A DNA stretch of 64,000 nt. It comes from Methylobacterium mesophilicum SR1.6/6 (GTDB lineage: Bacteria > Pseudomonadota > Alphaproteobacteria > Rhizobiales > Beijerinckiaceae). The stretch covers positions 5,475,447-5,539,446 of the forward strand of contig NZ_CP043538.1 in NCBI RefSeq assembly GCF_000364445.2, written 5' to 3'. The notes under the pieces were generated by a model. It did not search any database. It worked only from the letters and a program-made list of their open reading frames with translations, and was not told where the DNA came from. The position numbers and the translations under genes are program-made. Of the stretch, positions 27,674-37,526 are shown piece by piece. Numbering within the stretch: position 1 is the stretch's first letter; every line of letters starts with the position of its first letter.

Positions 27674-28312
27674 ATGGGCCCGCCCGCCTTCGACGACGCC
27701 TTCCTGCACGACCTCGACGCGCTGTTCGCGTGGCGCCGGGACGTGCGCCGGTTCCGGACGGATCCGGTGGACGAGGGTGCCCTGCGCGCCTGCCTGGCGG
27801 CGGCCCATCGGGCCCCCTCGGTGGGCAACAGCCGGCCCTGGCGCTTCGTGCGCGTCTCGGACCCCGGCCGGCGGGAAGGCGTCGCCGCGAGCTTCGCCCG
27901 CTGCAACGCCGCCGCGGCGTCCGGCTACGACGCGGAGCGCGCCGCGCAGTACCGGTCGCTCAAGCTCGCCGGGCTGAACGAGGCGCCGGTCCATCTCGCG
28001 GCCTTCTGCGACGACGCGACCGTGGCCGGCCTCGGCCTCGGGCGGGCGAGCATGCCGGAGACGCTCGCCTACTCGGTCGTCGGCGCGGTGCAGTGCTTCT
28101 GGCTGGCGGCGCGGGCCCGGGGGCTCGGCGTCGGCTGGGTGTCGATCCTCGACCCCGGTTCCGTGACGGCGCTCCTGGCGGTGCCGGAGACGTGGCGGCT
28201 CGTGGCCTATCTCTGCGTCGGCCACCCGGTGGAGGAGCACTGCGACCCGGAGCTGGAGCGCCACGGCTGGCAGGCCGAGGACAGGCGCGGCGGCACGTTG
28301 ATCGAGCGCTGA
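27674..28312 (+). CDS. bluB: 5,6-dimethylbenzimidazole synthase
   Basis: A 212-residue nitroreductase-fold enzyme that splits FMNH2 with O2 to form DMB, the lower ligand of cobalamin. Characteristic blocks are FAWRRDVRRFRTDPVD, APSVGNSRPWRFVRV, LKLAGLNEAPVHLAAFCD, MPETLAYSVVGAVQ and GLGVGWVSILDP, as in the rhizobial BluB family. No cob gene is nearby. The ATG at 27674 follows a short leader after the terminator. Confidence 0.92.
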   Translation: MGPPAFDDAFLHDLDALFAWRRDVRRFRTDPVDEGALRACLAAAHRAPSVGNSRPWRFVRVSDPGRREGVAASFARCNAAAASGYDAERAAQYRSLKLAGLNEAPVHLAAFCDDATVAGLGLGRASMPETLAYSVVGAVQCFWLAARARGLGVGWVSILDPGSVTALLAVPETWRLVAYLCVGHPVEEHCDPELERHGWQAEDRRGGTLIER

Positions 28313-28494
28313 GCGGGACGCCGCCGAGGTTTTGGGACCGCCGTCCCGGCGCGACGCGGCGATTTACGATGCTCTTTTACCGTCCCCTAGGGTTTCCGGG
28401 ACTGAAGACGCATCAACCATAGCTTTTCCTGGAACGACAAGCTCGGCCGTGGATTACTTGGCCGCAGAAGCTCTTGCTTGTCGAGGTACAGGTG

Positions 28495-29004
28495 ATGTCG
28501 GGTCGGGTGGCGGCTTTATTCGGGTTGGCCGGAGCGATGCTGGCCGGATGTTTGGGCTCCGCGCAGGCGCGCGAGGTCGTGGCCTTCCAGAACGGCGTCG
28601 CGCCGGGCTCGGTGGTAATCAGCGTCTCGCAGCGCAAGCTGTATCTGGTGAACGGCGACGGGACGGCGATCCGCTATCCCGTGGCGGTCGGCCGGCCCGG
28701 GAAGCAATGGTTCGGGACGGCGAGCATCGACGGCAAGTACGTCGCCCCGGCCTGGTCCCCGCCGGCCGAGGTGAAGCGCGACAACCCGCGCCTGCCGAAC
28801 CTCATCGCGGGCGGCTCGCCGCACAACCCGATGGGCGCGGCGGCCATGACGCTCGCGGGCGGCGAGTACGCGATCCACGGCACCAACCGCCCGAGCTCGG
28901 TGGGCACCTACGCGTCCTACGGCTGCATCCGCATGTACAACCAGGACGTGGTCGATCTCTACGGCCGGGTCGACGTGGGCACGCGGGTCTACATGACCCA
29001 CTGA
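28495..29004 (+). CDS. L,D-transpeptidase (YkuD domain), exported
   Basis: 169 residues. The signal region (MSGRVAALFGLAGAMLAGCLGSAQA) offers either a lipobox LAGC or a signal-peptidase I site after AQA. The YkuD domain (about 40-168) ends in the catalytic HGTNRPSS...ASYGCIRMYNQDV, with Cys and the first His intact and Tyr in place of the His usual before GC. The enzyme forms 3-3 cross-links or attaches proteins in peptidoglycan. GAGG lies nine bases before the ATG at 28495. Confidence 0.92.
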   Translation: MSGRVAALFGLAGAMLAGCLGSAQAREVVAFQNGVAPGSVVISVSQRKLYLVNGDGTAIRYPVAVGRPGKQWFGTASIDGKYVAPAWSPPAEVKRDNPRLPNLIAGGSPHNPMGAAAMTLAGGEYAIHGTNRPSSVGTYASYGCIRMYNQDVVDLYGRVDVGTRVYMTH

Positions 29005-29017
29005 GGGCAGGGGCCGA

Positions 29018-29326
29018 TCAGGTCGCCGGCGGCGCCGTCGCCTCGACCGCCGTGAACGTCTCCAGGATCCGGTAGGTGTGCTCGGCCCCGGCCGGCACGC
29101 AGTAGGAATCGCCGGCCGCGAGCGCCACGGTCTCCGACCCGACGATCAGCTCCGCCCGGCCGCTGATCACGTAGCCCACGGTCTCGTGGGGCGAGGTGGT
29201 CATCGGCTTGTCGGCGTTGGGCTCCTCGCCCCGCCACATCCGCATCCCCAAGCGCGCGCCCTGCGCCAGGGTGATCTCGCCGTGCGGCCCCTCGGCCGCG
29301 CCCCGTGCCGATACCTTCGTCGCCAT
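29018..29326 (-). CDS. Small cupin-domain protein
   Basis: 102 residues, a single conserved beta barrel. HETVGYVISGRAEL is the first cupin motif and GDSYCVPAGAEHTYRI the second, with two histidines as metal-ligand candidates. AAGGGCG precedes the ATG. It is convergent with the L,D-transpeptidase gene. The substrate is unknown. Confidence 0.85.
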   Translation of the reverse strand: MATKVSARGAAEGPHGEITLAQGARLGMRMWRGEEPNADKPMTTSPHETVGYVISGRAELIVGSETVALAAGDSYCVPAGAEHTYRILETFTAVEATAPPAT

Positions 29327-29538
29327 CGCGCGCCCTTTCCGGATGATCCAGGCCAACGGCGGCGCGCGGGCCCCGTTCCGTCCCCGGGCGGCGCGCTTGA
29401 CGATGATCGGCCGGCCGGAACAGGATGTCGCACCGACCCACCAGGGCGCCCGTCAGAGGCGCGGGCCGGCCCGACGCCAGCGGGACCGCCCGGGACCCGG
29501 CGCGTCGGCAGATGCCGGACGTGCGGGAGGGGACGGCC

Positions 29539-30549
29539 ATGCAGATCAAGGCGGCGATCGACAGGATTCCCGGTGGGCTCATGCTGGTGCCGCTCCTGCT
29601 CGGCGCCCTGTGCAAGACCTTCGCGCCGGGGGCGCCGGCCTATTTCAAGGGCTTCACGCAGGGGATCATGACCGGCGTGATCCCGATCCTGGCGGTCTGG
29701 TTCTTCTGCATGGGCGCGTCGCTGCGCCTCGGCGCCACCGGTACGGTCCTGCGCAAGTCCGGCACGCTGGTGCTGACCAAGCTCCTGTCGGCCTGGGCGA
29801 TCGTGATGGTCGCGTCGCTGTTCATCCCGCCCGAGGGCGTGCAGTCCGGCTTCTCCGCCGGCCTGTCGATCCTGGCGATCGTCTGCGCGATGGATATGAC
29901 CAATGGCGGCCTCTACGCCTCCCTGATGCAGACCTACGGCAGCCGCGAGGAGGCCGGTGCCTTCATCCTGACGTCGATCGAGTCCGGCCCGCTGATGAGC
30001 ATGATCATCCTCGGCGCCTCGGGGGCGGCCCATTTCGAGCCGCAGATCTTCGTCGGCGCGGTGCTGCCGTTCCTCGTCGGCTTCGCGCTGGGCAACCTCG
30101 ACCCGAAGCTGCGCGCCCTGTTCGCCCCGGGCGGCCAGCTGATGATCCCGTTCTTCGCCTTCGCGCTGGGCAACACGGTCGATCTCGGCAACCTGCTCTC
30201 GCCGCTCGCCGGGCTCGGCATCGCGCTGGCGCTGGCGGTGATCGTCCTGACCGGGATCCCGCTGATCCTGGCCGACCGGGCCATCGGCGGCGGCACCGGG
30301 ACGGCGGGACTCGCCGCCGCCTCCACGGCCGGGGCGGCGGCCGCCAACCCGCTCGCCATCGCGGCCGTGGCGCCGCAATTCGCCCCGGCGGCCCCGACCG
30401 CCACCGTGCTGGTGACGATCTGCATCATCGTCACCTCGATCGTCGTGCCGATCCTGACCGGCCTCTGGTACCGGCGGTTCGGGGCGGGCGCCGCGGAGGC
30501 GCCGGTCGAGCAGGCGCTGGGGGCGCCCGCCGGCCTCCCGGCCGAGTAG
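29539..30549 (+). CDS. kdgT: 2-keto-3-deoxygluconate permease
   Basis: A 336-residue membrane protein with about ten helices, of the KdgT family that imports 2-keto-3-deoxygluconate with protons. Diagnostic features are the [22 protein letters not shown] start, [14 protein letters not shown], and [22 protein letters not shown]. The ATG at 29539 has GGGAGGGG six bases before it; an upstream reading frame from 29425 lacks this. KDG kinase or aldolase genes are not adjacent, so the substrate is inferred from family only. Confidence 0.9.
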   Translation: MQIKAAIDRIPGGLMLVPLLLGALCKTFAPGAPAYFKGFTQGIMTGVIPILAVWFFCMGASLRLGATGTVLRKSGTLVLTKLLSAWAIVMVASLFIPPEGVQSGFSAGLSILAIVCAMDMTNGGLYASLMQTYGSREEAGAFILTSIESGPLMSMIILGASGAAHFEPQIFVGAVLPFLVGFALGNLDPKLRALFAPGGQLMIPFFAFALGNTVDLGNLLSPLAGLGIALALAVIVLTGIPLILADRAIGGGTGTAGLAAASTAGAAAANPLAIAAVAPQFAPAAPTATVLVTICIIVTSIVVPILTGLWYRRFGAGAAEAPVEQALGAPAGLPAE

Positions 30550-30652
30550 GCGGGCGGAGCCTCTTTCGCGACGAGAACCTGCGCCGGGCCGAGGGTCTGA
30601 GCGGATGCCGCGTCGGCCTGCCCACGGTCCGTGACACAAGCCCGGGCAGCTT

Positions 30653-30789
30653 CGGATCGGCTGTCCAATCCTCCACCTCATCCTGAGGGGCCGGAGCGCA
30701 GCGAAGGCCTCGAAGAAGGCTTCCAGATTGCTCCGAGATCCCTGGAGCCCTCCTTCGAGGCCCGCTGACGCGGGCACCTCAGGATGAGG
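30653..30789. repeat. Dispersed inverted-repeat element, family 1, copy C
   Basis: In the same orientation as copy A, with the shared left extension CGGATCGGCTGTCCA, the ATCCTGAGG end at 30680-30688 and the complementary end at 30775-30785. The right half (TCCTTCGAGGCCCGCTGACG) is nearly identical to copy A. It lies in the 318-bp gap between kdgT and DUF1674, which holds nothing else. Confidence 0.86.
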
Positions 30790-30867
30790 CGAGCAGGGTC
30801 GGATCTACCGGAACACCGTCCGACCGCATCCTGTCCTGTACCGTGGAGACGGCCACCGCAAATCCGC

Positions 30868-31104
30868 TCAGAAGTCGACCGCGAGGCCCTTCACCTCCCA
30901 GTCGTCGTAGCGCACCGGCTCCAGCCCGCCGCGGCCCTGACGCTCGGGCTTGGCGCTGATCGCGGCGGCGCGGGCATCGATCGCCGCCCGCCGCTCGGCG
31001 GCCTCGGCCAGGGCGCGCTGCGCCGCGGGGCTCAGACGGCGCGGAGCGCCTTCGGGCGCGTCCGCGCCATGGCCGTTCGGGTCTTTTCCGGTGGGGTCTT
31101 GCAT
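30868..31104 (-). CDS. DUF1674 protein, SdhAF4-like succinate dehydrogenase assembly factor family
   Basis: 78 residues. The conserved end GLEPVRYDDWEVKGLAVDF defines this family, whose eukaryotic member SDHAF4 helps insert flavinylated SdhA. The first half is disordered and polar. The gene starts 32 bases from divergent rsmB, so the two share a short promoter region. No sdh genes are in the window. Confidence 0.88.
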   Translation of the reverse strand: MQDPTGKDPNGHGADAPEGAPRRLSPAAQRALAEAAERRAAIDARAAAISAKPERQGRGGLEPVRYDDWEVKGLAVDF

Positions 31105-31136
31105 CGCGCTCGCTCGGGTGTGAGGGCGTGGGCCGG

Positions 31137-32552
31137 ATGAAAGTCGGCTCCGGAGCAGAAGTGGCATCGCGGGACAAAGGTCGCAACAGGCGGGTCGGGA
31201 CACCGACCGGCGGACCGGCGGAAGAGTCGGGGCCCGAGGCCGCCGGCCTGGGCGCGCGCCGGGCCGCGCTGCAGGCGGTGGCCGCCCTGATCGGCCAGGA
31301 GCGCCCGCCGGCCCTGGACGACGCGATCGCGCAGGCGACCCGCGCCGCCGCGCTGGCACCCGCGGACGCGGCCCTGGCGCGGGCGATCGCGGTGGCGACC
31401 TTCCGGCGCTACGGGCTGATCCGCGCCGCGCTCGCCCAGCGGCTGGAGCGCGGGCTGCCCGCCGCCAAGCCGCAGCTCACGGCGCTGCTCGCCACCGCCG
31501 CGGCCCAGATCCTCGACCTCGCGGTGCCCGACCACGCGGCGGTCGACCTCGCGGTGCGGCTCGCGAAGGCCGACCCGCGCACCGCGCACCTCGCGGGCCT
31601 CGTCAACGCGGTGCTGCGCCGGATCGCCCGGGAGCGGGACGCGATCCTGGCCGAGAGCGCCGACGCCCTGGCGATCAACACGCCGGACTGGCTCGCCCGC
31701 CGGTGGAGCGCAGCCTACGGGCCCGAGCGCGCCGGCCGGATCGCGCAGGCCCATCTCGCCGGGGCGGCGATCGATCTGACCCTGCGCGGCCCGGCGGGCG
31801 ACTGGGCGCAGCGGCTCGGGGCCGTGACGCTCCCCACCGGCTCCCTGCGGATGCCGGAGAGCGGGCCGCCGATCCCCGACCTGCCGGGCTTCCCGGACGG
31901 CGCGTGGTGGGTGCAGGACGCCGCCGCGGCGATCCCCGCCCGGCTGCTGGCGCCGGAGCCCGGCGCCCGCGTGCTCGATCTCTGCGCCGCCCCCGGCGGC
32001 AAGACGATGCAGCTCGCCGCGGCTGGGGCGCGCGTCACCGCCATCGACCGCTCGGCGCCCCGGCTCGAGCGCCTGCGCGAGAACGTCGCGCGGCTCGGCC
32101 TGGAGGTCGAGATCGTGGTCGCCGACGCGCTCGCCCTGGAGCCGCAGGACCACGACGCGGTGCTGCTCGACGCGCCCTGCTCGGCCACCGGGACGATCCG
32201 GCGCCATCCGGACGTGGCCTGGACCAAGGCGGAGGCCGATATCGGCCGCCTCGCGACCCTGCAGGCGAGGCTCCTCGACCACGCGGCCGGGCTGGTGCGC
32301 CCGGGCGGCCTGCTCGTCTACTGCACCTGCTCGCTGGAACCCGAGGAGGGCGAGGCGCAGGTCGCGGCCTTCCTGGCCCGGGACGCCCGGTTCGTCCGGG
32401 TCCCGGTCCGGCCCGAGGAGGTCGGCGGCGCCGCGGAGCTGATCGACGGCAACGGCGACCTGCGCACCCTGCCGTGCCATCTCCCCGAGGTGCCGGGCGC
32501 CCGCGGCGGCCTCGACGGCTTCTTCGCGAGCCGGCTGCGGCGCGCGGGGTGA
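31137..32552 (+). CDS. rsmB: 16S rRNA m5C967 methyltransferase, RsmB-like
   Basis: About 471 residues from the ATG at 31137 (GAGGG ten bases before); a GTG at 31128 is also possible. The N-terminal NusB-like RNA-binding domain spans about 40-170. The methyltransferase domain has motif I LDLCAAPGGKT, motif IV DAPCSATGTIRRHPD and motif VI YCTCSLEPEEGE. The two cysteines act in 5-methylcytosine formation at position 967 of 16S rRNA. It is divergent from DUF1674. Confidence 0.92.
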   Translation: MKVGSGAEVASRDKGRNRRVGTPTGGPAEESGPEAAGLGARRAALQAVAALIGQERPPALDDAIAQATRAAALAPADAALARAIAVATFRRYGLIRAALAQRLERGLPAAKPQLTALLATAAAQILDLAVPDHAAVDLAVRLAKADPRTAHLAGLVNAVLRRIARERDAILAESADALAINTPDWLARRWSAAYGPERAGRIAQAHLAGAAIDLTLRGPAGDWAQRLGAVTLPTGSLRMPESGPPIPDLPGFPDGAWWVQDAAAAIPARLLAPEPGARVLDLCAAPGGKTMQLAAAGARVTAIDRSAPRLERLRENVARLGLEVEIVVADALALEPQDHDAVLLDAPCSATGTIRRHPDVAWTKAEADIGRLATLQARLLDHAAGLVRPGGLLVYCTCSLEPEEGEAQVAAFLARDARFVRVPVRPEEVGGAAELIDGNGDLRTLPCHLPEVPGARGGLDGFFASRLRRAG

Positions 32553-32763
32553 GGAGGGCGGTGCATCGAGGCGCGAGCGGGTGAGGGGTTGGGATGCGCT
32601 TGGCGTGCGGCACCGACACCGCGCTCGGCCGACCGGGCAACGACGTTTTCGCGTCTCCGCGGGGATCGATGCTCATGAGGGAGCGCGACGCGCCATCTTC
32701 ATGCAGGCTTGCGGATTCACGCGTCTGTCCGCGACACGCAACCTGCTGAGATCGAGGCGCTTT

Positions 32764-32874
32764 TCCCCTCCCCCTTGTGGGGAGGGGTCAGGGGTGGGGG
32801 TGGTTCAGGATGAGGCGTAGCGGTGCCTTCTGAACCACCCCCACCTCGGCTCCTCCCCGCAAGGGGGAAGGAGA
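32764..32874. repeat. Intergenic inverted-repeat element, family 3
   Basis: The left arm has CCCCTCCCCCTTGTGGGGAGG and a GTGGTTCAG inner edge. The right arm mirrors it as CTGAACCACCCCCACCT and CTCCTCCCCGCAAGGGGGA. The centre is about 25 bases. It is a classic GC-rich palindromic intergenic element, with no other copy in the window. Confidence 0.8.
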
Positions 32875-32899
32875 GCGCATCGGCAAGTGGGCGTCTGAT

Positions 32900-33668
32900 T
32901 ATCGAGGCCTGCAGAGCGGGAAGACACCGACCTCCCGTGCCGATCCCTTGACAATGTTCCTATTTTGTGCTTCCTGACCGCACCTGCCCGCGGCGCTTCG
33001 GGAGCGATCCTGTGGCGTCCTTCGCGGGGCCCGTCCGGTGGCTGACCGGGCGGGTCCGCGGGCGGGGCGGTGCCCGCGTCGGTGGCTCTCAGCCGCCATC
33101 GCCCCGGGCGGCGGACCGGCACGGGGCGTGTCTCGGAGGCGGGCGTGAGACCGGGCGGCCCTTGGCCCGGCGGGGTGAGGAAATGCCCCCGCGCCGACCC
33201 GCCTCTGGGCGTGCCCGAAGCCCCCTGCGGACCCGCCCACTACGAGGCGGGGGACGGCTGGAAGGCCACGGCGCTGAAGGGCGGGTTCCGGAGGTGCGTG
33301 CACCTCGTCCGAGACCGCCGGCAGCGAGGCGCAGGACCGGGACGTCGGCAAGACACCGCGACGAGAAAGACGGCCGCGATCGGGGGCGATGCCCGGCCGC
33401 TGCCGCGGGCGCCGCGGGGATCGGATCCCGCGCGTACACGGCCGACACCTGGGTTCCCGCGGCGTCCCGCGTCCCGCGTGTTGCTTCCTGGGCCATGCCC
33501 CCGGCGCCGAACGGCGGGTGGGGACGATGGCGCGCATTTGCGCGAGGGCGCGGGGCGACCACGCGCCGGGCTCGGTTCCCTCTCCGAAAAAATCGGTCTA
33601 CACGGCCGCTCCCCTGAAGACGCTTACCTGCCCCGTATGCAGGACTGAGCCTGGAGACGCTTGAAGCC
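32900..33668. other. Unexplained GC-rich region between rsmB and thrS
   Basis: 769 bp after the family 3 repeat with no gene I can support. Several long open frames exist on both strands, but they are Arg/Pro/Gly-rich, lack ribosome sites and run past the thrS start. I checked for RNase P RNA, SRP RNA and tmRNA core motifs and found none. It must contain the thrS promoter. Confidence 0.4.
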
Positions 33669-35696
33669 ATGCCGATTCTCACCTTTCCCGACGGCAACAC
33701 GCGGGAGGTCGCCGCCGGCACGTCCGGCCGCAGCGTCGTCGAGGGCATCGCCAAGTCGCTGGCCAAGCGCACCGTCGCCATGGCGCTGGACGGAACGGTT
33801 GCCGATCTCGACGACCCGATCGCGCGCGACGCGCGCATCGAGTTTCTGGACCGCACCGATCCCCGCAGCCTGGAGCTGATCCGGCACGATTGCGCGCACG
33901 TCCTCGCCGAGGCGGTTCAGTCGCTCTGGCCGGACACGCAGGTCACGATCGGCCCGGTGATCGAGAACGGTTTCTACTACGATTTCTATCGCGAGACCCC
34001 GTTCACACCGGACGATTTCCCGGCCATCGAGGCGAAGATGCGCGAGATCATCTCGCGCGATGCGCCCTTCACCAAAGAAGTCTGGAAGCGCGAGGACGTG
34101 CGGGCCCTGTTCGCCGACAAGCAGGAAGCCTTCAAGGTCGAGCTGGTCGACGCGATCCCCCCGGGCGAGGACCTCAAGATCTACCGCCAGGGCGACTGGT
34201 TCGATCTCTGCCGCGGCCCGCACATGACCTCGACCGCCAAGGTCGGCACCGCCTTCAAGCTGATGAAGGTCGCGGGTGCCTATTGGCGCGGTGATTCGAA
34301 CAACCCGATGCTGACCCGCATCTACGGGACGGCCTGGGCGAACCAGGCCGATCTCGACGGCTACCTGCACCGGCTGGAGGAGGCCGAGCGCCGCGACCAC
34401 CGCCGGCTCGGCCGCGAGATGGACCTGTTCCACTTCCAGGAGGAGGGGCCGGGCGTCGTCTTCTGGCACGCCAAGGGCTGGACGATCTTCCAGGAACTCA
34501 TCGCCTACATGCGTCGGCGCCTGCGCGGCGACTACGCCGAGGTCAACGCCCCGCAGATCCTCGACAAGGCGCTGTGGGAGACCTCCGGCCACTGGGGCTG
34601 GTACCGGGAGAACATGTTCGCCGCGCAGTCGGCGGGCGAGGAGGCCGAGGACAAGCGCTGGTTCGCTCTCAAGCCGATGAACTGTCCGGGCCACGTGCAG
34701 ATCTTCAAGCACGGGCTGAAATCCTACCGGGACCTGCCCCTGCGCATGGCCGAGTTCGGCGTGGTCCACCGCTACGAGCCGTCCGGCGCGATGCACGGGC
34801 TGATGCGGGTGCGCGGCTTCACGCAGGACGACGCCCACATCTTCTGCACCGAGGACCAGCTCGCCGACGAGTGCCTGAAGATCAACGACCTGATCCTCTC
34901 CACCTACGCGGATTTCGGCTTCGACCAGATCGTCGTGAAGCTCTCGACGCGGCCCGAGAAGCGCGTCGGCTCCGACGCCCTGTGGGACCACGCCGAGGCG
35001 GTGATGACCCGGGTGCTGGCGCAGATCGAGGAACAGTCGGGCGGACGGATCAAGACCGCCGTCAATCCGGGGGAGGGGGCGTTCTACGGCCCGAAATTCG
35101 AGTACGTGCTCCGCGACGCTATCGGCCGCGACTGGCAGTGCGGGACCACGCAGGTGGACTTCAACCTGCCGGAGCGGTTCGGCGCCTTCTACATCGATGC
35201 CGACGGCGCCCGGAAGCCGCCCGTGATGGTCCACCGGGCGATCTGCGGCTCGATGGAGCGCTTCACCGGCATCCTGATCGAGCACTTCGCCGGGCACTTC
35301 CCGCTCTGGCTCGCGCCGGTGCAGGTGGTGGTGGCGACGATCACCGGCGAGGCCGATCCCTACGCCCGCGACGTGGTGCGCGCCCTGGAGCGGGCCGGGC
35401 TGCGGGTCGAGGCCGATCTGCGCAACGAGAAGATCAACTACAAGGTCCGCGAGCACTCGCTGGCCAAGGTGCCGGTGCTGCTGGCGCTCGGCCGCCGCGA
35501 GGCGGAGGAGCGGACGGTCTCGATCCGTCGGCTCGGCAGCCAGCAGACCCGGACGCTGCCGCTGACCGAGGCCGTGGCGGCCTTCGTCGAGGAGGCGACG
35601 GCCCCGGATGTCCGCCGTGCCGAGGCGGTGGCCGCGGCGGTCCCGACGAGCGGCACCGTGCTCGACGGCCATCACGACCCGGACGACACGCCCTGA
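33669..35696 (+). CDS. thrS: Threonyl-tRNA synthetase
   Basis: 675 residues. Order: N-terminal TGS domain (1-65), editing domain with [11 protein letters not shown] (HxxxH-type site), class II catalytic core with [10 protein letters not shown] and [26 protein letters not shown], and C-terminal anticodon-binding domain. The core Cys (in MNCPGH) and His residues ([18 protein letters not shown]) bind the zinc that recognises threonine. It charges tRNA-Thr and edits mischarged serine. The ATG at 33669 gives the normal start MPILTFPDG. Confidence 0.98.
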   Translation: MPILTFPDGNTREVAAGTSGRSVVEGIAKSLAKRTVAMALDGTVADLDDPIARDARIEFLDRTDPRSLELIRHDCAHVLAEAVQSLWPDTQVTIGPVIENGFYYDFYRETPFTPDDFPAIEAKMREIISRDAPFTKEVWKREDVRALFADKQEAFKVELVDAIPPGEDLKIYRQGDWFDLCRGPHMTSTAKVGTAFKLMKVAGAYWRGDSNNPMLTRIYGTAWANQADLDGYLHRLEEAERRDHRRLGREMDLFHFQEEGPGVVFWHAKGWTIFQELIAYMRRRLRGDYAEVNAPQILDKALWETSGHWGWYRENMFAAQSAGEEAEDKRWFALKPMNCPGHVQIFKHGLKSYRDLPLRMAEFGVVHRYEPSGAMHGLMRVRGFTQDDAHIFCTEDQLADECLKINDLILSTYADFGFDQIVVKLSTRPEKRVGSDALWDHAEAVMTRVLAQIEEQSGGRIKTAVNPGEGAFYGPKFEYVLRDAIGRDWQCGTTQVDFNLPERFGAFYIDADGARKPPVMVHRAICGSMERFTGILIEHFAGHFPLWLAPVQVVVATITGEADPYARDVVRALERAGLRVEADLRNEKINYKVREHSLAKVPVLLALGRREAEERTVSIRRLGSQQTRTLPLTEAVAAFVEEATAPDVRRAEAVAAAVPTSGTVLDGHHDPDDTP

Positions 35697-35803
35697 CGGG
35701 AGGCGGCATCCCGGTCGGAGGGCGGCGCCGGGCCGTGCCGCGGTGCTCACCCACATCCTCACCGGGGACGAAGCCGAACCGATGGGAAACGCTCGAGGGA
35801 TCC

Positions 35804-36097
35804 ATGACCCGCCTCGTCTCCGTCCTCGTGCTGATCGCCTTCGCCCCCGCCGCCCTGGCGCAGGAGCGGGTGACCACGCGCAGCCTCACCTGCGCGGCGC
35901 TGCAGGCCCGCGTCGCGCAGGCGCGCAACTTGGTCCTGGCGACCAGCGAGACGGCCTACGAGACCGTCCACCTGGATTCGGGCTCATGCCGGATCGACGA
36001 GACGGCGGCCCCGGCTTTCGAGCCCACCGCGGACGTGCCGTCCTGCATGGCCGGCTGGCGCTGCCGGCAGCGGAACAGCGACAGCGGCCCGCGCTGA
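35804..36097 (+). CDS. Small secreted protein of unknown function
   Basis: 97 residues. A signal peptide (MTRLVSVLVLIAFAPAALA, cleavage before QE) is followed by an 80-residue mature region with four cysteines (SLTCAAL, GSCRID, PSCMAG, WRCRQ) that could make two disulfides. GAGGGA lies five bases before the ATG. It follows thrS by 107 bp and may be transcribed with it. No family is recognised. Confidence 0.7.
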   Translation: MTRLVSVLVLIAFAPAALAQERVTTRSLTCAALQARVAQARNLVLATSETAYETVHLDSGSCRIDETAAPAFEPTADVPSCMAGWRCRQRNSDSGPR

Positions 36098-36153
36098 GAA
36101 GCATTGCGGCCGCCGACGCGCGGACGGGACGGGGCAGCGGCGCCGACGCCGCT

Positions 36154-36579
36154 TCAGCGCGCCTTCTCGTGCTCCGCGAGACCGACCGCCTTGTAATCGT
36201 AGCTCGGGTAGAACTCGGTTCGGTAGGCACCCCAGGCGGTGTCCTCGAGGACGCGGTTGACCTCGCGGAGCCGGGTGGCGGGCAGCCGCAGGGTGATGAT
36301 CTGCCCGATGCCCATGACGACGTTCCAGGAGACCACCTCGATCCCCGGCGGCGGGAAGGCCTTGTAGAAGCCCTGCTTGGCCAGCTGCGCGTTCAGCTCC
36401 GCCAGAGGCCGCGACTGGTCGTGCCGCAGGAAGACCGTCAGCAGCATGGCGTTGTCCGCCGTCGCCGTCGCCGTGCCCACGGGCGGGGGCGGCGCGGTCT
36501 GTGCCGACGCCCCGCCGATGCAGCCGAACGCCACGAGGGACGCTGCGAGCGTCCCGATCACACCTGTGGACCGTCGCAT
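36154..36579 (-). CDS. Secreted protein of unknown function
   Basis: 141 residues from the ATG at 36579 (GGGGAGA about six bases before). A signal peptide (MRRSTGVIGTLAASLVAFGCIGGASA) precedes a short proline linker. A compact region follows (about 40-140) with FLRHDQSRPLAELN, FPPPGIEVVSWNVVMGIGQ, LPATRLREVNRVLED and AYRTEFYPSYDY. The last two look like a conserved core repeated in alphaproteobacterial genomes, but no function is known to me. It is convergent with the preceding small gene. Confidence 0.75.
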   Translation of the reverse strand: MRRSTGVIGTLAASLVAFGCIGGASAQTAPPPPVGTATATADNAMLLTVFLRHDQSRPLAELNAQLAKQGFYKAFPPPGIEVVSWNVVMGIGQIITLRLPATRLREVNRVLEDTAWGAYRTEFYPSYDYKAVGLAEHEKAR

Positions 36580-36660
36580 CCGATCTCCCCGGCCGAGCAC
36601 CTGCGCCGGCCCAGCACCAACGCGGCGCGGCGCCACGCTATCCCGAATGTGAGAACCCCT

Positions 36661-36894
36661 TCAGCTGGGCTCGACATCGTAGGACAATCGCAGGCGGAGC
36701 CGGACCAGCCCGTCCGCGTCGCGGACCGCGATGATGAAGTCCTGCCGCTCGACCGGGTCGGTCAGACCCTGCGCCAGGCGGGTCAGGATCCGGACCGCCT
36801 GGGCCCGCGCCGCCGCGAGGTCGGGCAGGTCGTAGCCCTCATGGTCGCGGACGAGGTTGGCGCCGTCATGAAGATCGATGAAATAGCGGGGCAC
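36661..36894 (-). CDS. DUF6894 family small protein
   Basis: 77 residues. The pattern MPRYFIDLHDGANLVRDHEGYDLPDLAAARAQA, then DFIIAVRDADG and RLRLSYDVEP, is that of DUF6894, found in many copies in methylobacteria and rhizobia. The start is GTG. It is cytoplasmic and of unknown function. Confidence 0.8.
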   Translation of the reverse strand: MPRYFIDLHDGANLVRDHEGYDLPDLAAARAQAVRILTRLAQGLTDPVERQDFIIAVRDADGLVRLRLRLSYDVEPS

Positions 36895-37306
36895 GGGTTT
36901 CTGCTCGGCGAGCGTATCAGCCCGCGGGAATCAGTCTCCGTCGTTTCTACGTAGTTTCCGGGCCCCCGCAATCGCGTGTCGCGCTTGTCGCACCGGGAAA
37001 CGGGCCGGTTTGTCAGCCGCCCTGCAGAGGTCGGAGAAGTCTTCCGGGACCGCGCGGATCGTCGCGCCGTTCGGTTCGACGGTCCCGTCGACGGCGTCCC
37101 TTTCAGCACGGCCGTGCCCGGCATGCCTGCGGCAAGGACCGCGGCCTTCTCAGGCGCGCCGGACTCGATCTGGGCGGGCTCCTGGCGCGCGGCTCTCGAG
37201 CGGTTCCGATGCAGTTTGGAGGCCTGCATGACGAAGGTGATCTCGAGGCTCATGCCGTGCGCTACGGGGGCGAGCATCGGTCCCTTCCTGCCCGGCAGGC
37301 GGTCCG
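36895..37306. other. Intergenic region without a supported gene
   Basis: 412 bp. One minus-strand frame from about 37252 (MSLEITFVMQASK...) is open into the DUF6894 gene, but it is Arg/Ser/Thr-rich without a domain and is not called. No repeat element was seen. Confidence 0.35.
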
Positions 37307-37492
37307 TCACAGGCTGCGGGTGGTGACCCCGAGGGCAAGCAGGACGTAGGCACCGATGAAGAACCATTGCCGGTGCATGACGACCGTACGGCCGACCATG
37401 GGGATCCGGGTATACAGGCTTGCGACGGCGAGGCCGATCAGCACGGCCGACACCAGAAACGTGAGCAGACGCGGAGCGGAGAGCGAGGGCAT
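37307..37492 (-). CDS. Small two-helix membrane protein
   Basis: 61 residues with two hydrophobic helices (LLTFLVSAVLIGLAVASLY and HRQWFFIGAYVLLALGV) joined by a short basic loop TRIPMVGRTVV. Similar short proteins occur singly in rhizobial genomes. The ribosome site is weak. No function is known. Confidence 0.6.
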   Translation of the reverse strand: MPSLSAPRLLTFLVSAVLIGLAVASLYTRIPMVGRTVVMHRQWFFIGAYVLLALGVTTRSL

Positions 37493-37526
37493 GGGCCATG
37501 CTCGCGCCGATACGCTTACCGGACCG

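Noticed and set aside
33150..33400. Possible RNase P RNA (GTGAGGAAATGCCCC near 33176)
   Set aside because: Only GAGGAAA matches; the other conserved RNase P blocks are absent.
33070..33648. 192-codon frame before thrS
   Set aside because: Arg/Pro/Gly-rich, no ribosome site, no domain, other frames on the same DNA are equally long.
36783..37252. Minus-strand frame starting MSLEITFVMQASK
   Set aside because: It overlaps the DUF6894 gene, lacks a domain and has Arg/Ser/Thr-rich noise composition.
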